A stretch of 64,000 bases of DNA from Sphingomonas sp. G-3-2-10 (GTDB taxonomy: Bacteria; Pseudomonadota; Alphaproteobacteria; Sphingomonadales; Sphingomonadaceae), in NCBI RefSeq assembly GCF_012927115.1, contig NZ_JABBFY010000001.1:2728001-2792000 (forward strand), given 5' to 3'. Under the pieces are notes generated by a model. It was not told the DNA's origin. It did not search any database and saw nothing but the letters and a program-made list of their open reading frames with translations. Numbering within the stretch: position 1 is the stretch's first letter; every line of letters starts with the position of its first letter. Positions 33,554 to 46,105 of this stretch are shown in pieces. A program made the position numbers and the translations under genes.

Positions 33554-34144
33554 ATGGCCGATCATCTCAGGCGGATGTTCAGATTCTACGCACTGATTGC
33601 TGTCATCCCGCTGATAACAGGATTTATCGGGGTCTGGTCGACCACCATCGGGCATCTGCTCGCTCTGCTGATCCCCATTGCGCTGATCGTGACGGTGATC
33701 GGCACCCTCATCTGGATCGACCACGGCATGAAGCTGCCGGTTCCGCCGATCACGAAGCGAAAGCGGGCGCTTGCCATTGCCCTTGCGCCGCTTTTGCTCG
33801 TGGCCAGCGTAGTGACGATCGTACCACTGTTCGACGCGGGAAATTTCTTCGCCAGCCTGATCCGGCTGAACGTGGATCGCGATCGATACGAGGCCATAAT
33901 CGCCCACGCGCAAGCGAACCCGAGCGAGCGCCACGGACGTAGGGGCGACATCCTTTATACGGTCGCCCCCGGACCACCGGTGCGCGTGGCATTTCGCGTC
34001 GAGGAGATGCGACTGTTCTGGGGCAGCACCGTCTATGATCCCGGCGGGAAAGAAATGCAGGCAAAGGGTGCGGATCGTCTTGGGCTCACGCTCGCCTGCC
34101 GTCGATTGTGGGGCGACTATTACACCTGCTGGGAAGACTGGTAG
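33554..34144 (+). CDS. Unknown inner-membrane protein with periplasmic C-terminal domain
   Basis: The protein has 196 residues with three hydrophobic segments (about 12-30, 35-55, 75-95), then about 100 soluble residues with a Cys pair near the end (ACRRLW and YTCWEDW). The base composition is less GC-rich than the neighbours, which might mean more recent acquisition. It starts four bases after the AlkD-like gene with GGGGAGA upstream. No family recognised. Confidence 0.6.
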   Translation: MADHLRRMFRFYALIAVIPLITGFIGVWSTTIGHLLALLIPIALIVTVIGTLIWIDHGMKLPVPPITKRKRALAIALAPLLLVASVVTIVPLFDAGNFFASLIRLNVDRDRYEAIIAHAQANPSERHGRRGDILYTVAPGPPVRVAFRVEEMRLFWGSTVYDPGGKEMQAKGADRLGLTLACRRLWGDYYTCWEDW

Positions 34145-34182
34145 GCGCAACGCCTCACGAACGAAGCCATCCCAACGAAGAA

Positions 34183-34210
34183 GGGGCGCCGCACCTTCGT
34201 GCGACGCCCC
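34183..34210. terminator. Two-way hairpin terminator
   Basis: GGGGCG-CC-GCAC pairs with GTGCG-A-CGCCCC around CTTC. It lies between the convergent membrane protein and M13 peptidase genes. On the minus strand it is followed by TTCTTCGTT. It can serve both genes. Confidence 0.6.
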
Positions 34211-34236
34211 GTCCTCATTTCAGCCGGTAGCCAGGC

Positions 34237-36276
34237 TCACCAGATCTTCACGCGATCCTTGGGCGCAAGGTACAGCTTGTCGCCGGGCTTCACGTTGAAC
34301 GCGACGTACCAGGCGTCGACGTTACGGACGATGCCGTTGACGCGATACTTGGCCGGGCTGTGCGGATCGGTCAGCACCTGATTGCGCAGCGCATCGTCGC
34401 GCGACTTGCTCTGCCACGCCTGGGCATAGGACAGGAAAAAGCGCTGATCGCCGGTCAGGCCGTTGATCACCTTCGCCTTGCCGTGGGTCGCCTGATAGCG
34501 CTGGTATGCGCCATAGGCTGCCTCGACGCCGCCGAGATCGCCGATATTCTCGCCCATCGTCAGCGCGCCCTTCACATGCAGCCCGGGAAGCGGCTCGAAC
34601 GCATCGAACTGTGCGCCCAGCGCCGCGGTGCGGGCCGCGAACGCCTTCTTCGATGCTTCGGTCCACCAATTCTCGAACTTGCCGGTCGGGCCGAACTGGC
34701 TGCCCTGATCGTCGAAGCCGTGGCCCATTTCATGGCCGATGATCGCGCCGATCGCACCATAGTTGACCGCCGGATCGGCGTTCATGTCGAAATAGGGCGC
34801 CTGCAGGATCGCGGCCGGGAAGGTGATCTGGTTCGCCAGCGGGTTGTAATAGGCGTTCACCGTCTGCGGGGTCATGCCCCACAGCGAGCGATCGACCGGC
34901 TTGGGGAAGCGCTGCAGTTCGAGCTGATGCTCGAATTCGCCGCTGCGCATCACGTTGCCGAGGATGTCGTTGCGGTCGACCGACAGCGACGAATAATCGA
35001 TATACTTCTCGGGGAAACCGATGCGCGGTTCGAACGCGGCCAGCTTCTTCAGCGCGGCGGCGCGGGTCGCATCGTCCATCCACGACGACTTCTCGATCCG
35101 CTCCTTGTACGCACCGCGCAGATTCTCGATCAGCTCGCCCATCTGCTTCTGCGCCGCCGGCGGGAAGTGCCGTGCGACATAGATTTCGCCGACCGACTCG
35201 CCCAGCGCGCCGTTGACCATCTGGATGCCACGCTTCCAGCGCTCGCGCTTGGTCTTCACGCCCGACAGGGTGGTCGAATAGAAGCCGAAGCGCGTGTCGT
35301 CGAACACCTTGGGCAGATAGGCCGCGTTGCTGCTGACGAAGTGGAAGGTCAGATAGTCCTTCCAGGTCTGCACCGAGGTGTCGGTGAAGATCTTGCCCAG
35401 CGCAGTCAGCGCGGTGTTCTGGGTCATCAGGACGGTCGGCGAGCTGTCGACGCCCGCGGTCTTGAGCAACAGCGCCCAATCCCAGTCCGGGGCCTTCTTC
35501 TCCAGGCCTTCGAGGCTCTGCGGATCGTTCAGCTTGGCGATGTCGCGGCTCTGGACCGGAGTCCAGTGGACCTTGGCCATCGCGGTTTCCAGCGTGAAGA
35601 TCGTGTCGGCCTTGGCCGATGCATCGGCAACGCCGGTCAACTCGAGGATGCGCTGGATGTACGCGCGATAGGCCTTGCGGAAGCCGTCATACTTCTCGCC
35701 TTCGAGCAGGTAATAGTCGCTCGGCATGCCGAGGCCGCCCTGACCCACGGCCGCGGTGTAGCGCGACGGATCGGCGAGGTCGGGGATGATGCCCAGGCCC
35801 ACCGGCGACTGATAGCCGGTGCTGGCGAACAGCACCTGCAGCGCGGCCTTGTCGTTCGCGCCGTTGATGCGGTCGAGATAGGGCTTCAGCGGCGCGGTGC
35901 CGCGCGCTTCGATGCCTGCCTCGTCCATCCAGCTGGCGTAGAAATCGCCGATCTGCTTGCCCTTCGCGCCGAACTGCGCGGGATTCTTCGCCATATCGTC
36001 GAGGATGGTGCGGACGTTTGTTTCAGCTTCTTCGGTCAGCTTGACGCCGTAACCGGCCGAAGCACGGTCGGCCGCGATCTCGGTGCGCTTGTCCCAGCCG
36101 CCGTTGACATAGGCCCAGAAGTCGTCGCCCGGCTTCACCGACTTGTCGATGGTGGTCAGATCGACGCCGAAGCTGCCGTAGCGCGGGCCGTTCGGCACAG
36201 CCTGGGTAAGCGCGGGGACCGAAACGGCCAGCAGCGCAGCGCCCGCCGACAGGCGAAGCAAGGTCTTGAGTTTCAT
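34237..36276 (-). CDS. M13 family zinc metallopeptidase (neprilysin/PepO-like)
   Basis: This secreted endopeptidase has 679 residues. The signal peptide runs to about residue 25 and the M13 N-terminal domain follows (KPGDDFWAYVNGGW). Zinc ligands are in AIIGHEMGHGFDDQGSQF (HExxH) and GENIGDLGGVEAAY (Glu and Asp). The C-terminus KDRVKIW is the family's typical end. AAGGGG lies upstream of the ATG. It cleaves peptides under about 40 residues, by family knowledge. Confidence 0.95.
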   Translation of the reverse strand: MKLKTLLRLSAGAALLAVSVPALTQAVPNGPRYGSFGVDLTTIDKSVKPGDDFWAYVNGGWDKRTEIAADRASAGYGVKLTEEAETNVRTILDDMAKNPAQFGAKGKQIGDFYASWMDEAGIEARGTAPLKPYLDRINGANDKAALQVLFASTGYQSPVGLGIIPDLADPSRYTAAVGQGGLGMPSDYYLLEGEKYDGFRKAYRAYIQRILELTGVADASAKADTIFTLETAMAKVHWTPVQSRDIAKLNDPQSLEGLEKKAPDWDWALLLKTAGVDSSPTVLMTQNTALTALGKIFTDTSVQTWKDYLTFHFVSSNAAYLPKVFDDTRFGFYSTTLSGVKTKRERWKRGIQMVNGALGESVGEIYVARHFPPAAQKQMGELIENLRGAYKERIEKSSWMDDATRAAALKKLAAFEPRIGFPEKYIDYSSLSVDRNDILGNVMRSGEFEHQLELQRFPKPVDRSLWGMTPQTVNAYYNPLANQITFPAAILQAPYFDMNADPAVNYGAIGAIIGHEMGHGFDDQGSQFGPTGKFENWWTEASKKAFAARTAALGAQFDAFEPLPGLHVKGALTMGENIGDLGGVEAAYGAYQRYQATHGKAKVINGLTGDQRFFLSYAQAWQSKSRDDALRNQVLTDPHSPAKYRVNGIVRNVDAWYVAFNVKPGDKLYLAPKDRVKIW

Positions 36277-36634
36277 TCGTGAAGCCCCTTGAAAGTGTCT
36301 TATGAAACTATATCGGCCCGCCCCAAGGCCAGCAACAGCGCGTCCCCGCACGGTGGACGAAACGCGGCTGGACCGGGATCAGGTGGAGCGAAAGCGCATT
36401 ACAGATGATCGTTTCGCGTAAATGTCCGCGGCGACTCAGCGCACGAGCATGACTACTGCGTCACCCCGGCTTTGTTTGGGCCCCGCCTGCCCAGCAAGCA
36501 ACTGTGCTCCGGCGAAGGCCGGAGCACAGGCAGCGTCATGCTTCGATTTCCAACGCTCCAGCCTTCGCCGGAGCACAAAAATGAGCCTTAGTTGGTCAAG
36601 CGGGACAAACGCCGCGATGAGGGCGTAGAAGTCC
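36277..36634. other. 358-base gene-free stretch with one palindromic element
   Basis: This is the only gap over 300 bases. Its left part (36277-36420) should hold the M13 peptidase promoter, but I see no convincing box. The palindromic element at 36503-36577 takes up the middle. No ORF in it has a ribosome site or coding character. Confidence 0.6.
36503..36577. repeat. Intergenic palindromic element of the CTCCGGCGAAGG class
   Basis: TGTGCTCCGGC-GAAG-GCCGGAGCACA (36503-36528) is an 11-bp stem hairpin. GCTCCAGC-CTTC-GCCGGAGC (36555-36574) is the second. The outer 16-base ends (36504-36519 and 36561-36576) are perfect inverted repeats. It has the same plan and length as the copy inside tsaC. 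Confidence 0.85.
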
Positions 36635-38572
<1,938 letters not shown>

Positions 38573-38741
38573 CGGGCTCTCCGCGGCTAGGGTATCGCTC
38601 GCTCTTTGCCCAAGCGCCTGCCCCGCGCAAGGCGCAGTTTTCCCTTACGTCATCGCGCCGATCGGCGATCCGGCAATGATTGCGACAAACTGCGACATAG
38701 TTTTTGTGGAACTGAATCGGGTTCGAAACCATCTTGCCCGA

Positions 38742-40163
38742 ATGGTCAGACGCCCAATCGCCCTGCTCCTCGCCACTGCACTGCCGCTTACGGCCTGCAC
38801 GGTCGGCCCGGACTATCGCCCGAAAAGCGCGACCGAACTCGGCGTGCCCGATACCTATTCGGTCGCAGCGAACCCGCAGAATCCCGAGGACCTGACTCGC
38901 TGGTGGTCGCGCTTCGACGATCCGATGCTGGGCAAGCTGGTCGAACAGGGGCGCACCGCCAATCTCGACGTGGCGCAGGCCGTCACCCGGCTGCGCCAGG
39001 CCCGCGAATCGCTGGTCCAGTCGCGCGCCTCGCTGCTGCCCACGATCAGCGGATCGGCGGGCTATTCGCGCAACCTGTCCATCGCCGGCTCCAACTTCTC
39101 GACCCAGAACGACAATTTCTCGATCGGCGCGGACGCCAGCTATCAGGTCGATCTGTTCGGCGGCGTGCGGCGCGGCGTCGAAGCCTCGCGCGCCGCGCTC
39201 GAGGCGGCCGGGTTCGACTATGCGAGCGTGCTGGTCTCGGTGCAGGGCGAGATCGCCCGCAACTATGTCCTTGCGCGCCTCGCCCAGCTCCAGCTCGCCA
39301 ATGCGCGCGACAGCCTCGCCATTCAGGACGACAATCTGGAGATCGCCGGTTTTCGCGTTCAGGCCGGGCTGGTCTCGTCGCTCGACGCCGAACAGGCCCG
39401 CGCAGCCCGCGCCCAGACCGCGGCGTCGATCCCGACGATCGAAGCCAGCTACAACGGCTTCGTCTCGCGCCTCGGCGTGCTGACGGGGCAGGCCCCCGGC
39501 GCGCTCAAGGCCGAGATGGAAGCCGTTCGGCCTATTCCCAAGGGGCCCGCCAGCGTCGCCGTGGGCATTCCCGCCGATACGCTGCGCCAGCGCCCCGATA
39601 TCCGGCTGGCCGAACGCAATCTCGCCGCCGCCACCGCGCGGATCGGCGTGGCGCAGTCGCAGCTCTATCCCGCGCTGTCGATCGGCGGCAGTCTCGATTC
39701 GGGCGGCGGCGCGCTCTCCACGGTGTTCGACGCGATCAGCGGACGCCTGTTCGCCGGCCTCGCGCAGACGATCTTCGACGGCGGACGCCTGCGCAGCCAG
39801 GTCCGGTCGAACGAAGCGGCGGCGGAAGGCGCGTTCCTTTCGTACAAGCAGACGATCCTGACCGGCCTCGAGGATGTCGAGAATGCGATCGTCTCGCTGA
39901 GCGCGGCGCAGGAGCGGGCGCGCCAGTTCGCCATCGCCTACGAAGCCGCCAACAACTCGGCGATCCTCTCGCGGATGCAATACCGCTCGGGTCTCACCGA
40001 TTTCACCACCCTCAACACCGCCGAGTCGCAACTGCTCTCGGCCCGAAACGGCCTCGCACAGGCGCAGGCCGATCAGGCGACCGCCCTGATCCAGCTCTAT
40101 CTGGCGCTGGGCGGCGGCTGGGACATTTCCTCCATTCCCGAAACGGGCGCACGCAATGGCTGA
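38742..40163 (+). CDS. TolC-like outer-membrane efflux lipoprotein, NodT family
   Basis: The 473-residue protein begins with MVRRPIALLLATALPLTAC, a type II signal peptide, followed by TVGPDYRPK as in NodT proteins. Two outer-membrane efflux repeats (about 50-240 and 265-455) form the coiled-coil tunnel, with GIPADTLRQRPDIRLAERN at the start of the second. No ribosome site is visible at the ATG. It is the first gene of an operon with MacA and MacB homologues and gives the exit duct. Confidence 0.92.
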   Translation: MVRRPIALLLATALPLTACTVGPDYRPKSATELGVPDTYSVAANPQNPEDLTRWWSRFDDPMLGKLVEQGRTANLDVAQAVTRLRQARESLVQSRASLLPTISGSAGYSRNLSIAGSNFSTQNDNFSIGADASYQVDLFGGVRRGVEASRAALEAAGFDYASVLVSVQGEIARNYVLARLAQLQLANARDSLAIQDDNLEIAGFRVQAGLVSSLDAEQARAARAQTAASIPTIEASYNGFVSRLGVLTGQAPGALKAEMEAVRPIPKGPASVAVGIPADTLRQRPDIRLAERNLAAATARIGVAQSQLYPALSIGGSLDSGGGALSTVFDAISGRLFAGLAQTIFDGGRLRSQVRSNEAAAEGAFLSYKQTILTGLEDVENAIVSLSAAQERARQFAIAYEAANNSAILSRMQYRSGLTDFTTLNTAESQLLSARNGLAQAQADQATALIQLYLALGGGWDISSIPETGARNG

Positions 40164-41541
40164 TCAGAAGCTCAACGAATTCCTCGGCGAAAAGCCCGCG
40201 CCCTGGTGGCGGCGCTACATGCGCTGGATCATCATCGGCTTCGTCGTGATCGCCAGCGTGCTGCTCCTGTCGCGCTGCTTCGGCGGCAGCGAGGAAGTGC
40301 AATATGCGACGCAGGCGGTCGAGCGCGGCAATTTGACCGTCACCGTCTCCGCCACCGGCAAGCTCGCGCCGACCAATCAGGTTCAGGTCGGCTCCGAACT
40401 CTCGGGTCTGGTCGAGAAGGTCTATGTCGACGTCAACGATCGCGTGACCAAGGGTCAGGCGCTGGCAGTGATCGATACCGCGCGCCTCGACGATGCGATC
40501 ACCCAGAGCGCCGCCGCGCTGAACGCTGCGCAGGCTACCGTCGCGCAGAATCAGGCGACGGTCGCGGAGGCACAGGCCCAGCTTGCCCGGCTTCAGGAAG
40601 TCAGCCGCCTGTCGGGCGGACGCGTTCCCGCCAAGGTCGAGATGGAGCAGGCACAGGCCGCGCTTGCCCGCGCGATCGCCAATGTCCGCGCCGCGCAGGC
40701 CAATGTCGTTTCGGCGCGCGCCGCACTGTCGTCGAACCAGACCCAGCGCAACCGCGCGGTCATCCGCTCGCCCGTCAACGGTGTGGTGCTGGCGCGCCAG
40801 ATCGACGCGGGCCAGACCGTCGCATCTTCGTTCAACACCCCGACCCTGTTCGTGATCGCCGAAGACCTGTCGAACATGGAGCTGCAGGTCGCGATCGACG
40901 AAGCCGATGTCGGCGAAGTGAAGGACGGCCAGCCCGCGACCTTCACCGTCGACGCCTTCCCCGGTCGCACCTTCCCCGCGCGGATCACGCGCGTCGATCT
41001 CGGCTCCAACCTCTCAGCCCAGACGACCACGACGACCAGCACCACCACCGGGCAGGTCGTCTCCTATGCCGCGATCCTCAGCGTCTCCAATCCCGAACAG
41101 CAGTTGCGCCCCGGCATGACCGCCACGGCGGAGATCACCACCAAGGCGCAGCCGAACGTCCTGCTGGTGCCCAATGCCGCGCTGCGCTTCACGCCTGCCG
41201 CTCCGACGACGGGCAGCACCGCCTCGTCCGGCGGCATCACCGGCGCACTCGCCCCCCCCCGCCGCCAACGCGGCAATGCGGAGAAGACCGCGACGACGAA
41301 GCGCGGCGCGCAGCAGACCGTCTATATCCTCGGCGACGACGGCAAACCGCAGGCGGTGCAGGTGACGACCGGCGACACCAACGGATCGGTCACCGAAATC
41401 ACCGGCGGCGACCTCAAGCCCGGCATGAAGGTCATCACCGGCCAGCTCGCCAGCGGCAATAGCGGCCAGACCAAGGGCGGCGGCCAGCGCCGCCAGGGGT
41501 CGGGCGGTCAGGGTGGAGGCCAGCGTGGCACCGGCGGCTGA
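40156..41541 (+). CDS. macA: MacA-like periplasmic adaptor
   Basis: This membrane-fusion protein of 461 residues has one N-terminal membrane helix (about 23-42). The lipoyl half-domains, coiled coil (about 115-200) and beta-barrel follow (VQVGSELSGLVEKVYVDVND, RSPVNGVVLARQIDAGQ). It links the MacB transporter to the outer-membrane duct. A Gly/Gln-rich tail closes it. It overlaps the previous gene by eight bases. A run of nine C (41252-41260) lies in a non-conserved loop and could cause frameshifts. Confidence 0.9.
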   Translation: MADQKLNEFLGEKPAPWWRRYMRWIIIGFVVIASVLLLSRCFGGSEEVQYATQAVERGNLTVTVSATGKLAPTNQVQVGSELSGLVEKVYVDVNDRVTKGQALAVIDTARLDDAITQSAAALNAAQATVAQNQATVAEAQAQLARLQEVSRLSGGRVPAKVEMEQAQAALARAIANVRAAQANVVSARAALSSNQTQRNRAVIRSPVNGVVLARQIDAGQTVASSFNTPTLFVIAEDLSNMELQVAIDEADVGEVKDGQPATFTVDAFPGRTFPARITRVDLGSNLSAQTTTTTSTTTGQVVSYAAILSVSNPEQQLRPGMTATAEITTKAQPNVLLVPNAALRFTPAAPTTGSTASSGGITGALAPPRRQRGNAEKTATTKRGAQQTVYILGDDGKPQAVQVTTGDTNGSVTEITGGDLKPGMKVITGQLASGNSGQTKGGGQRRQGSGGQGGGQRGTGG

Positions 41542-42249
41542 CGTTTCGCCGCTGATCCGGATGCGCGGCGTGACCAAGGTCTATGGCGCCGGCGCCACCG
41601 AGTTTCAGGCGCTGAAGGGCATCGATCTTGACATTCAGGCCGGCGATTTCGTCGCGGTGATGGGGCCTTCGGGTTCGGGCAAGTCGACGACGATGAACAT
41701 TCTGGGCTGTCTCGATGTGCCTTCGGGCGGCGAGTTCCTGTTCAAGGACGTGCATGTCGAACGGCTCGACCGCGATCAGCGCGCGCTGCTCCGCCGCAAA
41801 TATCTCGGCTTCGTGTTTCAGGGGTTCAACCTGCTCTCGCGCACTTCGGCGCTGGAGAATGTCGAGCTGCCCCTGCTCTATCGCGGCGACAGCAAGACCA
41901 CGCGCCGCGACACCGCGATGGCTGCGCTCGACAAGGTGGGGCTGAAGGACTGGTGGGATCACACCCCGGCCGAACTGTCCGGCGGCCAGCAGCAGCGCGT
42001 GGCGATCGCGCGCGCCATCGTCACCAATCCCGACGTGCTGCTCGCCGACGAACCGACCGGCAACCTCGATTCCGAACGCTCGGTCGAGATCATGGAATTG
42101 CTCACCGGCCTCAACCGCGACAGCGGCATCACCGTGCTGATGGTCACCCACGAGCCCGACATGGCGGCGTTCGCGCGCACCATCATCCATTTCAAGGACG
42201 GGCTGGTCGAACGGATCGAAGCCGGCGAAGCGGCGGGAGTAAGCGCCTG

Positions 42250-42250
<1 letters not shown>
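41525..42250 (+). CDS. MacB-type ABC transporter ATPase
   Basis: The 241-residue ATP-binding subunit has Walker A GPSGSGKSTT, the Q-loop FVFQGFNLL, the signature LSGGQQQRVAIARAI, Walker B VLLADEPTGNLDS and the H-loop VTHE. The GTG at 41525 is chosen because GGAGG lies five bases upstream. It overlaps macA by 17 bases. It is separate from the permease, unlike the fused MacB of E. coli. Confidence 0.95.
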
Positions 42251-43458
<1,208 letters not shown>

Positions 43459-44079
43459 TCAGGACTGCGCGGCGGCCTGAGGCGGTTCGGCGTCGCTGGC
43501 GATGCCGTACAGTTCGCGAAGCTCGCGCAGATCGTCCTGCGTGTCGATATCGACCAGTTCGGCGGGCGTCGTGACCACATGGCGCCCGCCACGGACCAGA
43601 TTCCGCGCGCCCTGATCGCCTTCCAGCGCCATCAGCTCGTCGAACCGGTCCTTGCCGAACAGCGCCGGCGGCATCGGCTGCACGCCGTCGCTCGACGCGA
43701 CCACGATGTCCGGCGCATCGGCGCGATCGAACATGCGATAGATATGCCCGGCGGTGACGCGCGGCATGTCCGCCAGCGCGACCAGCACCGCTTCCGCGCC
43801 CATCGCCTTCGCCACCGTCACGCCATGACACAGCGACCGCGCCTGCCCCAGCGAGAGATCGGGATTTTCGACCACGCGATAGCCGCGCCCGGCAAAGTCG
43901 AGGCTCGTGCCCGACACCACCGCCACCCGCGCCATGAACGGTATGGCTTCCAGCGCGGTCACGACATGAAAGGCCAGCGGCTTGTCGAGAAACCGCTCGG
44001 CCAGCTTGTCGCCATCGTTGAACCGGCGCGAGCGTCCCGCCGCCAGCAGGACGAGGACGGTCTGTTCAGGCGTGAGCAT
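43459..44079 (-). CDS. MocA-like nucleotidyltransferase (molybdenum cofactor)
   Basis: The 206-residue NTP-transferase has VLVLLAAGRSRRFNDGDKL at the N-terminus, LVALADMPRVTAGHI (metal-binding Asp) and PMPPALFGKDRF, as in MocA, which adds CMP or a related nucleotide to the molybdenum cofactor. It overlaps xdhC by 14 bases; the pair is often found near xanthine or aldehyde dehydrogenases, which are not in this window. Confidence 0.87.
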   Translation of the reverse strand: MLTPEQTVLVLLAAGRSRRFNDGDKLAERFLDKPLAFHVVTALEAIPFMARVAVVSGTSLDFAGRGYRVVENPDLSLGQARSLCHGVTVAKAMGAEAVLVALADMPRVTAGHIYRMFDRADAPDIVVASSDGVQPMPPALFGKDRFDELMALEGDQGARNLVRGGRHVVTTPAELVDIDTQDDLRELRELYGIASDAEPPQAAAQS

Positions 44080-44974
44080 GGAAGGTCCTGACCATCGACG
44101 CGGCGATCGACAGCGCGATCTCGGCCGGGCCGATCGCGCCGAGGTCGAGACCGGCAGGCCCCTCGATCCGCGCCAGATTTTCGGGCGACATGCCCGCTGC
44201 CGCCAGCCGCTCCAGCCGCGCCGCCTGGCTGCGTCGCGACCCCAGGGCCGCGACATAGCCGGTCGGATACGCAAGCGCCGCGATCAGCGCCGGATCGTCG
44301 ATCTTGGGATCGTGGCTCAGCGTCACCACGGCAGTCGCGGCGTCGGGCCTCAGCGAATTGACGGCCTCGTCGGGCCAGCGGTCGTCCAGCATCACCTGGG
44401 GAAACCGCTCGGGCGTCAAAAATCTCCCTCGCGGATCGATTACCACCGTCGCGATCCCCATTTCGCGCGCCAGCCCCGCCAGCGCCTGCGCGATCTGCAC
44501 CGCGCCGACGATCAGCAACCGGCGCGGCGGATCGTAGCGATTGACGAAGTCTCCGCCCGCGCCGCTCCGCCCGGTGCCCAGATCGGTCGCGATGTCGAGC
44601 GAGCGTCCCTCGGCCCGCGCCGTATCGATCGCGTCGAACAGGCCGGGCGCGAACCCCGCCTCGCTCACCGGCTGCACCAGCACCTCGATGCGCCCACCGC
44701 ACGGCAGCCCGACTTCCCACGCCGCCGCATCCTCGACGCCATAGCTGCGCACCGCCGCCGGCGCACCCGCGATCACATCGGCGGCGGTGGCGAGGATGTC
44801 GCTCTCGACGCACCCGCCGGAGACAGATCCCTCGAACCGGCCGTCCGCATGCACCAGCATGTGGCTGCCGCGCGGGCGCGGTGCGGAGCCCCAGGTCGAA
44901 ACGACCGTCGCGAGCGCCATCCGCCCGCCCTTCCACGCGCGGGCGGCCGCCAGCACGCTGTCATTGTCCGCCAC
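44066..44974 (-). CDS. XdhC-family molybdenum enzyme maturation factor
   Basis: The 302-residue protein has an N-terminal XdhC domain (VVSTWGSAPRPRGSHMLVHA, SVSGGCVESDIL) and a C-terminal Rossmann-type domain (about 150-300, RRLLIVGAVQIAQALAGLA, YVAALGSRRSQAARLERLA). XdhC proteins hold and sulfurate the molybdenum cofactor before inserting it into xanthine-oxidase-family enzymes. It is upstream of and overlapping the MocA-like gene. Confidence 0.9.
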   Translation of the reverse strand: MADNDSVLAAARAWKGGRMALATVVSTWGSAPRPRGSHMLVHADGRFEGSVSGGCVESDILATAADVIAGAPAAVRSYGVEDAAAWEVGLPCGGRIEVLVQPVSEAGFAPGLFDAIDTARAEGRSLDIATDLGTGRSGAGGDFVNRYDPPRRLLIVGAVQIAQALAGLAREMGIATVVIDPRGRFLTPERFPQVMLDDRWPDEAVNSLRPDAATAVVTLSHDPKIDDPALIAALAYPTGYVAALGSRRSQAARLERLAAAGMSPENLARIEGPAGLDLGAIGPAEIALSIAASMVRTFHAHA

Positions 44975-45027
44975 GTCTCGCTCCCGTCATCTCCACGCGC
45001 TACGCTTGCTACCCAGAGGAGAGGGTC

Positions 45028-46095
45028 ATGGCGAGACCATTGCTGGCGATGTTGCTGTTGCTGCTGGCGCAGGGTTGCGCCGCCGTGCACAGCGGCGCCA
45101 TGAAGGGGGAGTCCAAAGTCATTCTGATCGCGCATCGCGGGGCCAGCGGCGAGCGGCCCGAGCACACCTTGCTGTCGTACGAACTGGCCATCAAACAGGG
45201 CGCGGATTTCATCGAACCCGATCTGGTGCCGACCAGGGACGGACACCTCGTCGCCCGGCACGAGAACGAGATTTCCGAAACCACCGACATCGCGCAGCAT
45301 CCCGAATTTGCGATGCGCCGCACGACCAAGACGATTGACGGCGTGGCGATCAAGGGCTGGTTCACCGAGGATTTCACCCTCGCCGAACTCCGCACCCTGC
45401 GCGCCAGGGAACGCCTTCCCCAGCTTCGCCCGGCCAACAAGGCATGGGACGGACAGGCGGTGATCCCGACGTTCGAAGAAGTCATCGCGCTCGCGAAAAA
45501 GGCCAGCGCGGAGACTGGGCGCACCATCGGGATCTATCCCGAAACCAAGCACCCCGCCTATTTCGCGTCGATCGGCCTGCCGCTGGAAGCGCGCCTTGTC
45601 GCAGCGTTGAAGACCGCCGGCTGGGACCGCGCCGACGCCCCGGTCTTCATCCAGTCGTTCGAAGTCGAAAATCTCCGCCAGCTCCACGGCATGACCCGCG
45701 TGCGGCTGATCCAGCTGGTCAAGCCCGGCGCGGCGCCGGCCGATCGCGCCTTTCCCAGCTATGAAGCGATGGTCACGCCAGAGGGCCTGCGCGCCGTCGC
45801 TGCCTATGCTTATGGGATCGGTCCGGAGAAGACGATGATCCTGCCTGCCAATGGCCCCGCGACCAGCCTCGTCGCCGATGCCCATGCCGCCGGCCTGAAA
45901 GTCCATCCCTGGACCTTCCGCGCCGAGAATATCTTCCTCAACACCGCCTTCCGCACCGGCACCAATCCGGCCGAGCATGGCGATCTCGCCGCCGAAATCT
46001 TGTCATACCTTGAACTTGGCGTGGACGGATTCTTCACGGATTATCCGTACATAGGGTTCCAGGCGAGGGAGACCTACCGGTCCTCCGCGCGTTGA
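45028..46095 (+). CDS. Glycerophosphodiester phosphodiesterase lipoprotein
   Basis: This GDPD TIM-barrel enzyme of 355 residues has an N-terminal lipoprotein-like signal (LLLAQGC). It carries the catalytic IAHRGASGERPEHT and the metal site EPDLVPTRDGHLVARHE. The C-terminal TNPAEHGDLAAEI and GVDGFFTDYP complete the fold. It releases glycerol 3-phosphate from glycerophosphodiesters in the periplasm, recycling phosphate and lipid head groups. GAGGAGAGGG precedes the ATG. Confidence 0.92.
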   Translation: MARPLLAMLLLLLAQGCAAVHSGAMKGESKVILIAHRGASGERPEHTLLSYELAIKQGADFIEPDLVPTRDGHLVARHENEISETTDIAQHPEFAMRRTTKTIDGVAIKGWFTEDFTLAELRTLRARERLPQLRPANKAWDGQAVIPTFEEVIALAKKASAETGRTIGIYPETKHPAYFASIGLPLEARLVAALKTAGWDRADAPVFIQSFEVENLRQLHGMTRVRLIQLVKPGAAPADRAFPSYEAMVTPEGLRAVAAYAYGIGPEKTMILPANGPATSLVADAHAAGLKVHPWTFRAENIFLNTAFRTGTNPAEHGDLAAEILSYLELGVDGFFTDYPYIGFQARETYRSSAR

Positions 46096-46105
46096 GGGGG
46101 CTATC

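Noticed and set aside
16765-36577. CRISPR array made of the palindromic repeats
   Set aside because: The repeats are solitary, far apart and of different classes; there is no regular spacer pattern and no cas gene.
38650-38741. Start of the NodT-type protein at the first Met (38676)
   Set aside because: The lipoprotein signal begins at 38742; the extra 22 residues are polar and would spoil the signal peptide.
41240-41300. Frameshifted or broken macA
   Set aside because: The frame stays open through the C run and the C-terminal part reads as a normal adaptor; only slippage potential remains.
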